NCBI GenBank assembly: GCA_025353985.1
Contig: JANXNT010000980.1
Span: 1-15,283 of the forward strand
Length of the DNA stretch: 15,283 nucleotides
Reading direction: 5' to 3'
DNA from: Limnoglobus sp.
GTDB taxonomy: Bacteria > Planctomycetota > Planctomycetia > Gemmatales > Gemmataceae
The notes beneath the pieces are model-generated. The model did not search any database. It was not told the origin of the DNA and was given only the letters and a program-made list of their open reading frames with translations. Numbering within the stretch: position 1 is the stretch's first letter; every line of letters begins with the position of its first letter. Positions 1 to 7,278 of this stretch are shown here, one piece after another. Both the position numbers and the translations under genes were made by a program.

Positions 1-1240
1 ACAAGCGAAGCCGACGGATGTTCTTCGTCGTCAGTTCGAGTTTCGTTTTCGTCCAGGTTCCATCGAGTACAGCGCGTTCGTAATGCGTGTCGAGTGCTTC
101 GATTTTCGCCCATCCCGCCGTGTTATAGCGCAACGTGTACGTCACGAAGTGGATCGTTTCGGGCCAGCCTCGGGGCTTTGCCAGGTGCTTGCGATACTCT
201 TCGTCGCACTTCGCGAACCATTCGGGTGGCTGCTTGTGTTCGAGGCCCGGCGCGATGATGTGCGTCATGTTTTTAGGGAAATTGGGGATCGCCTTCAGTG
301 CGTTCTCGATGTTGTCTGCGGCCGCTTTCTGTGGGTCGATTTCGCCGGAGTACGCAACGATTGGCAAGTTGAACGCATTCTCCGCGTAATCGACGGCATC
401 GTAAATGTGCAGGCACGCTTCCTGATAATCGGGCAACTTCGCAGGCAGGTTCTTGATGTAACCGCGTGTGGTGGTGAACCCCGCACCGGGGCCGATAACC
501 GCAAACGCAAACGGATGGCTTAATCCAAAGTGCCATGTCCCTGCACCGCCCATCGAGAACCCACGCAGAACGACTTTCGTCTCGTCGAACGATTGTGTCT
601 CGGCGAAACCAAAACTCCTGGTCGCTTCCAGTACGTCGGTTTCACCGGCCCAGCGATAGGCATTGTTGCCGCGACCGTACGGTTCCAGCACGATGTAGTC
701 TGGCCCCTTTGCGACTGGCTTTGCGTTCTCGGCGCTCGCGATAAACTTCACTTCGGTCAACGTCTGATCGCGACCGTGCAGCACGATATCGAGGCGATGC
801 GTCTTCGCATTCTCGGCGGTGTACCCGACGGGTAACGTCACTTTGAATGGCTGAACGGAGTGATCGATATTGGAGTAAAACCCGCGAATCATCGGCTTGC
901 CGCGTAGTTCGAGCCACGGGGCGCGTCCTGCCGCGACGGCCTTCGCACGTGCCAGACCGGCATCGAGCGTGAGCAGCGTTTGTTTGCCCGAATCTTTGGT
1001 GAAGTATTCGCCGTGCCGCACGATCCACTCGGCGGCCTTCAGATAAATTTCAACGTCGGCTTTCCGTGAGATCGACATCGTTTTCGGCAACGCTGCGAAG
1101 GCTTCGCGAAGTGCGATTGTCTTCGCTTCGATCTGTTTGAGGACGTCGGGATCGACGGGCACCGCGTTCGCCGGGGCGAAATTTGGCTGCGCGAATGCCA
1201 CCGATGACAGGCACATGACAGCAAGTAGGGAACGGATCAC
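1..1240 (-). CDS. Secreted alpha/beta hydrolase (esterase / prolyl-oligopeptidase-like), 3' end off window
   Basis: The minus strand is open from a GTG at 1240 to the left edge, giving 413 residues with the C-terminus missing. The GTG is chosen because a GAGG lies 6 nt upstream and because it yields a clean signal peptide (MIRSLLAVMCLSSVAFA, cut before Gln18), so the product is exported. A nucleophile elbow GFSMGGA places the likely catalytic Ser at 229. The Asp in YSGEID (302) and the His in PGLEHK (335) have the right order and spacing for the rest of the triad. The stretch around residues 190-212, with LEPYGRGNNAYRWAGETDV, resembles a family of large planctomycete secreted hydrolases that I recall as annotated S9-like or PHB-depolymerase-like. 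The substrate cannot be told from sequence. The region after residue 350 continues as an uncharacterised beta-rich part. The gene diverges from the exported cyclophilin gene. I am sure of the fold and export, unsure of the reaction. Confidence 0.88.
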   Translation of the reverse strand, partial: MIRSLLAVMCLSSVAFAQPNFAPANAVPVDPDVLKQIEAKTIALREAFAALPKTMSISRKADVEIYLKAAEWIVRHGEYFTKDSGKQTLLTLDAGLARAKAVAAGRAPWLELRGKPMIRGFYSNIDHSVQPFKVTLPVGYTAENAKTHRLDIVLHGRDQTLTEVKFIASAENAKPVAKGPDYIVLEPYGRGNNAYRWAGETDVLEATRSFGFAETQSFDETKVVLRGFSMGGAGTWHFGLSHPFAFAVIGPGAGFTTTRGYIKNLPAKLPDYQEACLHIYDAVDYAENAFNLPIVAYSGEIDPQKAAADNIENALKAIPNFPKNMTHIIAPGLEHKQPPEWFAKCDEEYRKHLAKPRGWPETIHFVTYTLRYNTAGWAKIEALDTHYERAVLDGTWTKTKLELTTKNIRRLRL

Positions 1241-1319
1241 GGCGAGCCTCGTGGGTGAACGATCGAGTCCCCCAACGGTAACGACTTTTGGCACGTCTCG
1301 CAAGCAGGCGTTTCGTGGG

Positions 1320-1325
1320 TACAAT
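1320..1325 (+). promoter_or_regulatory. Candidate -10 element (TACAAT) for the cyclophilin gene
   Basis: TACAAT is a five-of-six match to the sigma-70 -10 consensus and sits 76 nt before the cyclophilin ATG, in the divergent intergenic region. No convincing -35 hexamer lies 16-18 nt upstream; TTGGCA at 1288-1293 is too far away. The implied leader contains a small hairpin (GGCCG 1366-1370 with CGGCC 1377-1381) just ahead of the GAGGG ribosome-binding site at 1388-1392. This is a motif match only. Confidence 0.4.
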
Positions 1326-1400
1326 CTTTTTCAGAGACTGAGCGAGACGCAGCTTCGCGTGTGCGGGCCGTCCGCTCGGCCAAAACCGAGGGTGTCGAAA

Positions 1401-1997
1401 ATGTTTCTCAAGCTGTTTGCGATCTGTTTTGTCGGGCTGGCGATGGTCGCCGCCAACGGGGCACGTGCCGCGAACCCGATCGTCGTCATCGAGACTTCGC
1501 TCGGCAAGATCAAAGTCGAGTTGTACGAAGACAAGGCTCCGATCACGGTCAAGAACTTCCTCGCATACACCGCAGATGAGTTCTACGACGGCACCATCTT
1601 CCACCGCGTGATGGGCAAGGAAAACTCGGGCCGCGATTTCATGATCCAGGGAGGTGGCCACACGCCGGACCTGAAGGAAAAGGACAACAAGAAGAAGTCG
1701 ATCAAGAACGAATCGTCGAACGGCTTATCGAACGCACGTGGGACGATCGCGATGGCCCGCACCGGCGACCCGGACAGCGCGACTTGCCAGTTCTACATCA
1801 ACGTCGGCGACAACACCGGCCTCGACAAAGCCAACGACGACGCGGGCCACGGCTACTGCGTGTTCGGCCGCGTCACGGAAGGCATGGAGATCGTCGACAA
1901 GATCAAGGCCGTACCCACCGTGAAGCGCGGCGGCCAAGGCAACTTGCCGAAGGAAGACATCGTCATCAAGAGCGTACGCCTCGAAAAGGGCGCGTAG
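1401..1997 (+). CDS. ppiA: Exported cyclophilin-type peptidyl-prolyl cis-trans isomerase
   Basis: This 198-residue protein is a single cyclophilin domain behind a signal peptide (residues 1-23, ANGARA, cut before Ala24), so it should catalyse proline isomerisation during folding of exported proteins. Visible family motifs are FHR (67-69, catalytic Arg69), MIQGGG (81-86), NARGTIAMART (111-121), QFYIN (130-134) and GYCVFGRV (151-158). Compared with E. coli PpiA/PpiB there is a short insertion (around KENSGRD, 73-79) between FHRV and FMIQGGG, and Tyr132 stands where the active-site Phe of the QFFI motif usually is. ATG 1401 is chosen over the in-frame GTG at 1392 because GAGGG at 1388-1392 is spaced 8 nt from the ATG. 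The gene is monocistronic: divergent from the hydrolase upstream, terminator downstream. The symbol follows the periplasmic E. coli paralogue; orthology was not tested. Confidence 0.93.
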   Translation: MFLKLFAICFVGLAMVAANGARAANPIVVIETSLGKIKVELYEDKAPITVKNFLAYTADEFYDGTIFHRVMGKENSGRDFMIQGGGHTPDLKEKDNKKKSIKNESSNGLSNARGTIAMARTGDPDSATCQFYINVGDNTGLDKANDDAGHGYCVFGRVTEGMEIVDKIKAVPTVKRGGQGNLPKEDIVIKSVRLEKGA

Positions 1998-2013
1998 TCA
2001 ATTGTGCGGAGTG

Positions 2014-2042
2014 GCCCAGCGACGTTCGTCGCTGGGCTTTCT
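2014..2042 (+). terminator. Intrinsic terminator after the cyclophilin gene
   Basis: A perfect 10-bp stem, GCCCAGCGAC (2014-2023) with GTCGCTGGGC (2028-2037), encloses the loop GTTC and is followed by TTTCT. It starts 17 nt after the cyclophilin stop codon. Stem length and GC content are typical of rho-independent terminators; the T-tract is short. Confidence 0.85.
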
Positions 2043-2122
2043 GGCGGTGATGATTGTAACCAGCACAACAATAAATCAATGCCGGAACCGGATTGCATTT
2101 TCACCACTTCACGTTCCACCAA

Positions 2123-2149
2123 TTGACCAAGTCTTCCGGGTGATATGCT
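2123..2149 (+). promoter_or_regulatory. Weak candidate promoter upstream of dcd
   Basis: TTGACC (2123-2128) resembles a -35 element and TATGCT (2144-2149) a -10 element, but the spacer is only 15 nt, which is short. The element lies 69 nt before the dcd start. Upstream in the same gap is an imperfect hairpin (AATGC 2078-2082 with GCATT 2095-2099, inner CCGG/CCGG). The gap must hold the dcd promoter because the cyclophilin terminator precedes it, but the exact site is uncertain. Confidence 0.25.
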
Positions 2150-2217
2150 TACAAATGATCCATACACCAGTGCGAATTTAGAAGATCGAAGCATCGTCCG
2201 CAAGAAGGCTATCTCCC

Positions 2218-2769
2218 ATGAGCGTGTTACCCGATTGGCTCATCGAAAAGCAGATCAAAATTGAGCCGTTTGCGCCGCAACAGCATCGGCCCGGCGTCAT
2301 TTCCTACGGCGTGACCAGCTATGGCTACGATGTTCGCGTCGACCGCCACTTCAAGGTTTTCACGAACGTCTGGGGTAGCACCGTCGATCCGAAGAAGTTC
2401 GACCCGAAGTCGTTCGTGGACGTCGAAGCCGACGAGTGCATCATCCCGCCGAACAGCTTCGCGCTCGCCGAAACGGTCGAATACCTCGATATTCCCCGTA
2501 ATATCATCGCGATTTGCGTCGGGAAATCGACGTATGCGCGATGTGGTATCATCGTCAACGTCACGCCGCTCGAACCCGAATGGCGTGGCCGGATTACGAT
2601 TGAAATCAGCAACACGACGCCACTTCCCGCGAAGATTTACGCGAACGAAGGCATCGCTCAGATCATTTTCCTCGAAGCTCGCGAAGTCTGTCGCACCAGT
2701 TACGCGGACAAAAAAGGGAAGTATCAAGACCAACCCGGCCTGACGCTACCATTCGTATCGCCGAAATAG
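2218..2769 (+). CDS. dcd: dCTP deaminase
   Basis: This 183-residue cytosolic enzyme deaminates dCTP to dUTP, the route to dTMP. The hallmark segments are SYGYDVRV (34-41), IIPPNSFALA (75-84), GKSTYARCG (102-110), which contributes to triphosphate binding, TPLEPEWRGRITIEISN (116-132) with the likely catalytic Glu129 (E138 in E. coli Dcd), and ANEGIAQIIF (142-151). The length is normal for the family. I recall the GKSTYARCG variant from Dcd proteins of several non-enteric bacteria, as opposed to the RSSLAR form of E. coli. ATG 2218 has AAGAAGG at 2202-2208, 9 nt upstream, and gives the expected N-terminus (MSVLPDWLI). It lies 237 nt upstream of nrdJ on the same strand, a logical dNTP-metabolism pairing. 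No terminator is visible after it, so read-through into nrdJ is possible. Confidence 0.95.
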   Translation: MSVLPDWLIEKQIKIEPFAPQQHRPGVISYGVTSYGYDVRVDRHFKVFTNVWGSTVDPKKFDPKSFVDVEADECIIPPNSFALAETVEYLDIPRNIIAICVGKSTYARCGIIVNVTPLEPEWRGRITIEISNTTPLPAKIYANEGIAQIIFLEAREVCRTSYADKKGKYQDQPGLTLPFVSPK

Positions 2770-3006
2770 ACAAACCTGGCGATAAGTTCACTACTCACTA
2801 AACTCATAGATGGCCGGCGATTCAAGTCGCAATGAATGTCCGGGTTGTATTGATTGGTCTGGCCCATTGTGTGAGTCGTCTATGTAGGATTCGTGTCGAG
2901 CGCTTACGGTCAACGCGGGCGGGATAAGTTAAGTTTGCCTGTGACCTTTCCCACTTGTTTTCGGTTCGATCGTCAGAGATAACCCCCAAGAAGCTGAGCA
3001 ACATCA
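2770..3006 (+). other. Intergenic leader between dcd and nrdJ
   Basis: This is 237 nt without a supportable ORF. I looked for a cobalamin riboswitch, which would suit a B12-dependent reductase, and for a pair of NrdR boxes. I found neither a convincing B12 box with the GCCACTG-type core nor paired ACACWATATWGTGT-like sites. No strong intrinsic terminator or near-consensus promoter stands out. The nrdJ ribosome-binding site is weak: AAGAAG is the only purine-rich candidate and sits about 13 nt from the ATG. Confidence 0.5.
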
Positions 3007-6000
3007 ATGCAGATTTCTCGCCGATATACCCAGGAGGGGGCGGATCCATTCGCCTCCCTCGCATTCGTGCCACGTGCTTCGAAGATCGTGAACCCGAACG
3101 GTTCCGTGGTTTTCGAAATGAACGATATCCACGTGCCGCAAGGCTGGTCGCAAGTGGCGGTCGACATCTTGTCGCAGAAGTATTTTCGCCGTGGTGGCGT
3201 GCCCGCGACCACCGTGAAAGTCGCCGAGGAAGGCGTACCGGAGTGGTTGCAGCGTAGCGTGCCCGCGAGTGCGGACGAGCCGATTGTCGGCGAGCGCGAT
3301 AGCCGCCAGGTGTTCAGCCGATTGGCCGGTTGTTGGACGTATTGGGGCTGGAAGGGCGAGTATTTCACCTCCGAAGCCGATGCGCGGACGTTCTACGATG
3401 AAACCTGTTTCATGCTCGCGAACCAGATGGCGGCACCGAACAGCCCGCAATGGTTCAACACCGGGTTGAACTGGGCGTACGGTATTTCCGGCCCACCACA
3501 GGGGCACTACTTCGTCGAGCCGATTAGCGGTGAACTCACGCGCAGCACCTCGGCATACGAGCGCCCCGCACCGCACGCTTGCTTCATCCAATCGGTGTCG
3601 GATGACCTCGTCAACGAAGGCGGGATCATGGACTTGTGGGTGCGCGAAGCTCGCATCTTCAAGTACGGCAGCGGCACCGGGTCGAACTTCTCGAACGTGC
3701 GTGGCGACGGCGAACCGCTCTCGGGTGGCGGCCGATCGTCGGGCCTGATGAGCTTCCTGAAAATCGGCGACCGCGCGGCCGGTGCGATCAAGAGCGGTGG
3801 AACGACCCGGCGCGCCGCGAAGATGGTCGTCCTCGATCTCGATCACCCCGACATCGAAGAGTACATCAACTGGAAAGTCGTCGAAGAGCAAAAAGTGGCG
3901 TCGCTCGTCAGCGGTTCGCGCTTGATGAACAAACACCTGAACGCGATTCTGCTGGCGATTCAGTCGTACGCAACTGCCGCCGACAAGTACGATCCCTCGA
4001 AGAACGCCGCACTTCGCAAAACCGTTCTCGATGCACGGGCCTCGCTGATTCCCGAAAACTACATCGCCCGCGTCGTGCAGCTTTCGAAGCAAGGCTTCAC
4101 GCACATCGACATCGAAGAGTTCGACACCGATTGGACATCGAAGGCGTATTACACCGTCTCCGGGCAGAACAGTAACAACTCGGTTCGCATCCCGAACGAG
4201 TTCATGAAGTCGGTCGAAAACGATGGCCCGTGGCACACGTACTTTCGCACCGAAAAGGAACGTGCCACAAAAGAAGGACGTGCGCCGAAGCCGAAGCAGA
4301 CGATGAAAGCCCGCGACCTGTGGGACCAAATCGCCTTTGCCGCGTGGAGTTGTGCCGACCCCGGCATTCAGTTCGATACGACCTTCAACGAATGGCACAC
4401 CTGCCCCGTCGATGGCCGCATCAACGCGACGAATCCGTGTAGCGAATATGCGTTTCTCGACGACACCGCGTGCAATCTGGCGTCGATCAACCTGTTGCGG
4501 TTCTTCTCGACGGCCACGAACAAATTCGACATCGAAGGCTATCAGCACGCGGTACGGATCTGGGCGCTGATCCTCGAAATCAGCGTGCATATGGCACAAT
4601 TCCCGAGCGTACCGGTCGCGCAGAAGTCGTACGATTTCCGCACGCTCGGCCTCGGTTACGCGAACCTCGGCGCGATGCTGATGGTGCAAGGCATCCCGTA
4701 CGATTCGCCCGAAGGTCGCGCGCAATGCGGGGCGATCACCGCGATCATGCACGCCGGTGCATATGCGGCCTCTGCGGAAATTGCGTCTGAAATTGGCACG
4801 TTCTCGCGCTATGCGGCGAACAAAGACCACATGCTCCGCGTCATCCGCAACCACCGTCGCGCGGCATACAACGCGGCACCTGCCGAGTACGAAGGGCTGA
4901 CGGTTTACCCCGTCGGCATTGATGCCCGCGTCTGCCCGCCGGACCTTCTTGCGGCCGCACGCAGCGAGAGCGACCGAATGCTCGAACTCGGTGAGAAGCA
5001 CGGTTTCCGCAACGCACAAGTCAGTGTCATCGCACCGACGGGGACGATCGGCCTGATTATGGACTGCGATACGACCGGCATCGAGCCGGACTTCGCGCTG
5101 GTCAAGTTCAAGAAGCTCGCGGGCGGTGGCTATTTCAAGATCATCAATCAATCGGTGCCGCCCGCGTTGGCGAAACTCGGCTACGCCGCATGGCAGATCG
5201 ACGACATCGTTCGCTCGTGCCGTGGGGCCGCCACGCTCATCGGCTGTCCGCACATCAACCCGTCGAGTTTGAAAGCGAAAGGCTTCACCGATGAAGTCCT
5301 CGCAAAGATCGAAGCGACGCTCGCCAGTGCGTTCGAGTTGCCGTTCGTTTTCAACAAGTGGACCGTCGGCGAAGAGTTCCTTCAAGGCACTCTGCGCATC
5401 CCCGCCGATGTGCTGGCCGAACCGATGTTCGACCTCCTAACGCACCTCGGGTTCACGAAGCAACAAGTGACCGAAGCGAACACGTTCGTCTGCGGGACGA
5501 TGACCATCGAAGGGTCGCCGCACTTGAAGGCGGAGCACCTGCCGGTGTTCGATTGTGCGAACAAGTGCGGCAAGACTGGCAAGCGGTTCTTGTCGTGGGA
5601 ATCGCATATTCGCATGATGTCCGCCGCCCAGCCTTACATCAGCGGGGCGATCTCGAAGACGATCAACATGCCGTACGAAGCGACGACGGAAGATGTCAAA
5701 AAGGCGTACTGGCTGAGCTGGCAACTGATGACGAAGGCCAACGCGATTTACCGCGATGGCTCGAAGCTCAGCCAGCCGTTGAACTCGGTGGCGGATTCGC
5801 CCGAAGCCGCCATGCTCGCGAACATCTCCGCAGACGACGAACCAGCAACGGAAGCGAAATCCGAACCGGTACGCGCGGCCGAGATGATTACCGAGAAGGT
5901 CATCCACCGCTACCTCGCGAAGCGACGGCGGCTGCCGGATCGCCGTGCGGGTTACACGCAAAAATCGCGGATCGGCAACCACAAGGTTTACATCCGTACC

Positions 6001-6669
6001 GGCGAATACGAAGACGGCACGCTCGGCGAAATCTTCATCGACATGCACAAGGAAGGGGCCGCCTTCCGCAGCATGACGAACTGCTTCGCCATCGCGATTT
6101 CGCTTGGATTGCAGCACGGCGTGCCGCTCGAAGAGTTCATGGATGCATTCTTGTTTACGCGGTTCGAGCCGAACGGCGTCGTGCAGGGGAACCCGCACAT
6201 TAAGATGTCCACGTCGATCATCGACTACATCTTCCGCGAACTCGCCGTCACGTATCTGGGTCGCCACGACCTCGCACACGTGATCCCCGAAGACCTTCGC
6301 GGCGACGCATTGCACGGCCCCGAAGACGATTTCGAGTCCGAGGAAGTCGTCTCGACGCGGATGATCGACGCCATCGAACCGGCAAAGTTATCGTTGGCAC
6401 CCCCGCGTTCGGTCCACGTGAAGCCCGCGAACGGCCACGATTCGACCGTGGTGAAAGTCGTACCGAGGGCGACCGCGACTCTGCCAGCAATGTCGCGGCA
6501 AACGACGGTCGCACCATCGGCCATTGCGGTGAAGATTGAAAAAATCCGCATCGCGAAGCAAAAAGGCTACGAAGGCGACCCCTGTTCGAACTGCGGCCAA
6601 CTGACGATGGTGCGAAGCGGCGCATGTTGCAAGTGCGACACCTGCGGCGAAACCAGCGGCTGTAGTTGA
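3007..6669 (+). CDS. nrdJ: Vitamin B12-dependent (class II) ribonucleotide reductase
   Basis: This 1,220-residue protein is a full-length adenosylcobalamin-dependent reductase that makes deoxyribonucleotides from ribonucleotides in the cytosol without needing oxygen. Visible sites are NSPQWFNTG (145-153), Cys192 in PHACFIQSV (redox cysteine, like E. coli NrdA C225), KYGSGTGSNFSN (219-230), Asn476/Cys478/Glu480 in NPCSE (radical and substrate residues), Cys489 in DDTACNLASINL (partner redox cysteine), and the phosphate-binding loop APTGTIG (676-682). A TSCPD-like domain follows (HKVYIRTGEYEDG, about 991-1003). The C-terminus carries a cysteine cluster CSNC (1193-1196) and CCKCDTCG (1207-1214), as in other NrdJ proteins, for re-reduction and metal binding. 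There is no intein. ATG 3007 gives the family N-terminus RRYTQEGADPF. Neighbour dcd supports a dNTP role. Confidence 0.97.
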   Translation: MQISRRYTQEGADPFASLAFVPRASKIVNPNGSVVFEMNDIHVPQGWSQVAVDILSQKYFRRGGVPATTVKVAEEGVPEWLQRSVPASADEPIVGERDSRQVFSRLAGCWTYWGWKGEYFTSEADARTFYDETCFMLANQMAAPNSPQWFNTGLNWAYGISGPPQGHYFVEPISGELTRSTSAYERPAPHACFIQSVSDDLVNEGGIMDLWVREARIFKYGSGTGSNFSNVRGDGEPLSGGGRSSGLMSFLKIGDRAAGAIKSGGTTRRAAKMVVLDLDHPDIEEYINWKVVEEQKVASLVSGSRLMNKHLNAILLAIQSYATAADKYDPSKNAALRKTVLDARASLIPENYIARVVQLSKQGFTHIDIEEFDTDWTSKAYYTVSGQNSNNSVRIPNEFMKSVENDGPWHTYFRTEKERATKEGRAPKPKQTMKARDLWDQIAFAAWSCADPGIQFDTTFNEWHTCPVDGRINATNPCSEYAFLDDTACNLASINLLRFFSTATNKFDIEGYQHAVRIWALILEISVHMAQFPSVPVAQKSYDFRTLGLGYANLGAMLMVQGIPYDSPEGRAQCGAITAIMHAGAYAASAEIASEIGTFSRYAANKDHMLRVIRNHRRAAYNAAPAEYEGLTVYPVGIDARVCPPDLLAAARSESDRMLELGEKHGFRNAQVSVIAPTGTIGLIMDCDTTGIEPDFALVKFKKLAGGGYFKIINQSVPPALAKLGYAAWQIDDIVRSCRGAATLIGCPHINPSSLKAKGFTDEVLAKIEATLASAFELPFVFNKWTVGEEFLQGTLRIPADVLAEPMFDLLTHLGFTKQQVTEANTFVCGTMTIEGSPHLKAEHLPVFDCANKCGKTGKRFLSWESHIRMMSAAQPYISGAISKTINMPYEATTEDVKKAYWLSWQLMTKANAIYRDGSKLSQPLNSVADSPEAAMLANISADDEPATEAKSEPVRAAEMITEKVIHRYLAKRRRLPDRRAGYTQKSRIGNHKVYIRTGEYEDGTLGEIFIDMHKEGAAFRSMTNCFAIAISLGLQHGVPLEEFMDAFLFTRFEPNGVVQGNPHIKMSTSIIDYIFRELAVTYLGRHDLAHVIPEDLRGDALHGPEDDFESEEVVSTRMIDAIEPAKLSLAPPRSVHVKPANGHDSTVVKVVPRATATLPAMSRQTTVAPSAIAVKIEKIRIAKQKGYEGDPCSNCGQLTMVRSGACCKCDTCGETSGCS

Positions 6670-6681
6670 TTGGGCTTTTAT

Positions 6682-6731
6682 TGACTTTTCTGTCATGTTG
6701 CATTCTGAATAAGCGATATGACAGAAAGTCA
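6682..6731. terminator. Long AT-rich imperfect hairpin between convergent genes, possible bidirectional terminator
   Basis: TGACTTTTCTGTCAT (6682-6696) pairs with ATGACAGAAAGTCA (6718-6731) with one bulged T. Inner GTTGC (6697-6701) can extend the stem against GCGAT (6713-6717) through G-T wobbles, leaving an 11-nt loop. It starts 12 nt after the nrdJ stop and ends 48 nt before the stop of the minus-strand gene, so it could end transcription from both sides. Neither arm is followed by a T-tract, so termination by itself is not certain; mRNA 3'-end stabilisation is an alternative. Confidence 0.5.
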
Positions 6732-6779
6732 GGTTCAATCTTAGTTCATCAATTTCAGGATCAAATCAACCAGGTTAAT

Positions 6780-7276
6780 TCACTGCACCGATAAGTTATT
6801 GAGCAGCACTGAGTCGCGACGGGAGAAGAGCCAGAACATCAGCGTGAACCCGATAACAAAAAGCAGCCAGGTGACGGCGAACAACAGCGTCATCTGGATA
6901 CTGCGGTGTAGGCCGAACGACAGGCACGATACCGACGGGTTCGAAGGATCGTACCGGGCGGACACAACCTTGGCCTCCTTGAGTCGCTGGAAAATCTCGT
7001 CGTGTGCCTCGCGCCCACTGCTCGCGGCATACCCGAACGCGAGCCGGGAACCTTCATATGTGATACCATCGATGGCGTAGGTGTACTGAAGCTTGACCGC
7101 ATAGGTCGGCGAGCCGTCACTGTCGGATTTCACACTCTCCTCAAGGCTGGTGATTGTCGCCGGGGTGGTCGGCCATTTCGCTGCCTGGCGTTCCACAGCC
7201 CGTAACCGAGTACGCCGAAGCCAATGACGTAAAACACGCTGATAACGGCCGCAAAGCAGGCGAATCCCGCTTTCAT
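6780..7276 (-). pseudogene. DUF3592-like membrane protein with an internal frameshift
   Basis: The ATG at 7276 has an excellent ribosome-binding site (AAGGGG, 5 nt upstream) and sits 2 nt after the stop of the upstream gene. It starts a transmembrane segment (MKAGFACFAAVISVFYVIGF) and continues as GVLGYGLWNARQ, but that frame stops at 7130 after 48 codons. The rest of the protein is in the -1 frame: QAAKWPTTPATITS, then a YAVKLQYTYAIDGITYEGSR beta-rich core, YDPSNPSVSCL, and a second transmembrane segment (about 6810-6880), ending at 6780. The joined product of about 165 residues has the layout I know for DUF3592 (helix, WPTT motif, Y-x-Y core, YDP motif, helix). The break lies around 7178-7190, at a CAGGCAGCG sequence. 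It may be a real inactivation, a sequencing error, or less likely recoding; no slippery heptamer is visible. A GTG at 7196 could start only the second part and has no Shine-Dalgarno sequence. Function unknown. Confidence 0.72.
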
Positions 7277-7278
7277 TT

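Noticed and set aside
1137..1400. Longer cyclophilin reading frame starting at 1137
   Set aside because: The extension runs antisense through the hydrolase signal-peptide region and the promoter. ATG 1401 has a good ribosome-binding site and starts a signal peptide.
2770..3006. Cobalamin riboswitch in the nrdJ leader
   Set aside because: GGTCTGGCCC near 2860 faintly resembles part of a B12 box, but the core and the ordered stems are absent.
3004..5385. 793-codon open frame on the minus strand opposite nrdJ
   Set aside because: Its translation is Arg-rich without recognisable motifs, and it mirrors the codon pattern of nrdJ, whose conserved motifs cover the same DNA. Long antisense open frames are expected in GC-rich genes with strong third-position bias.
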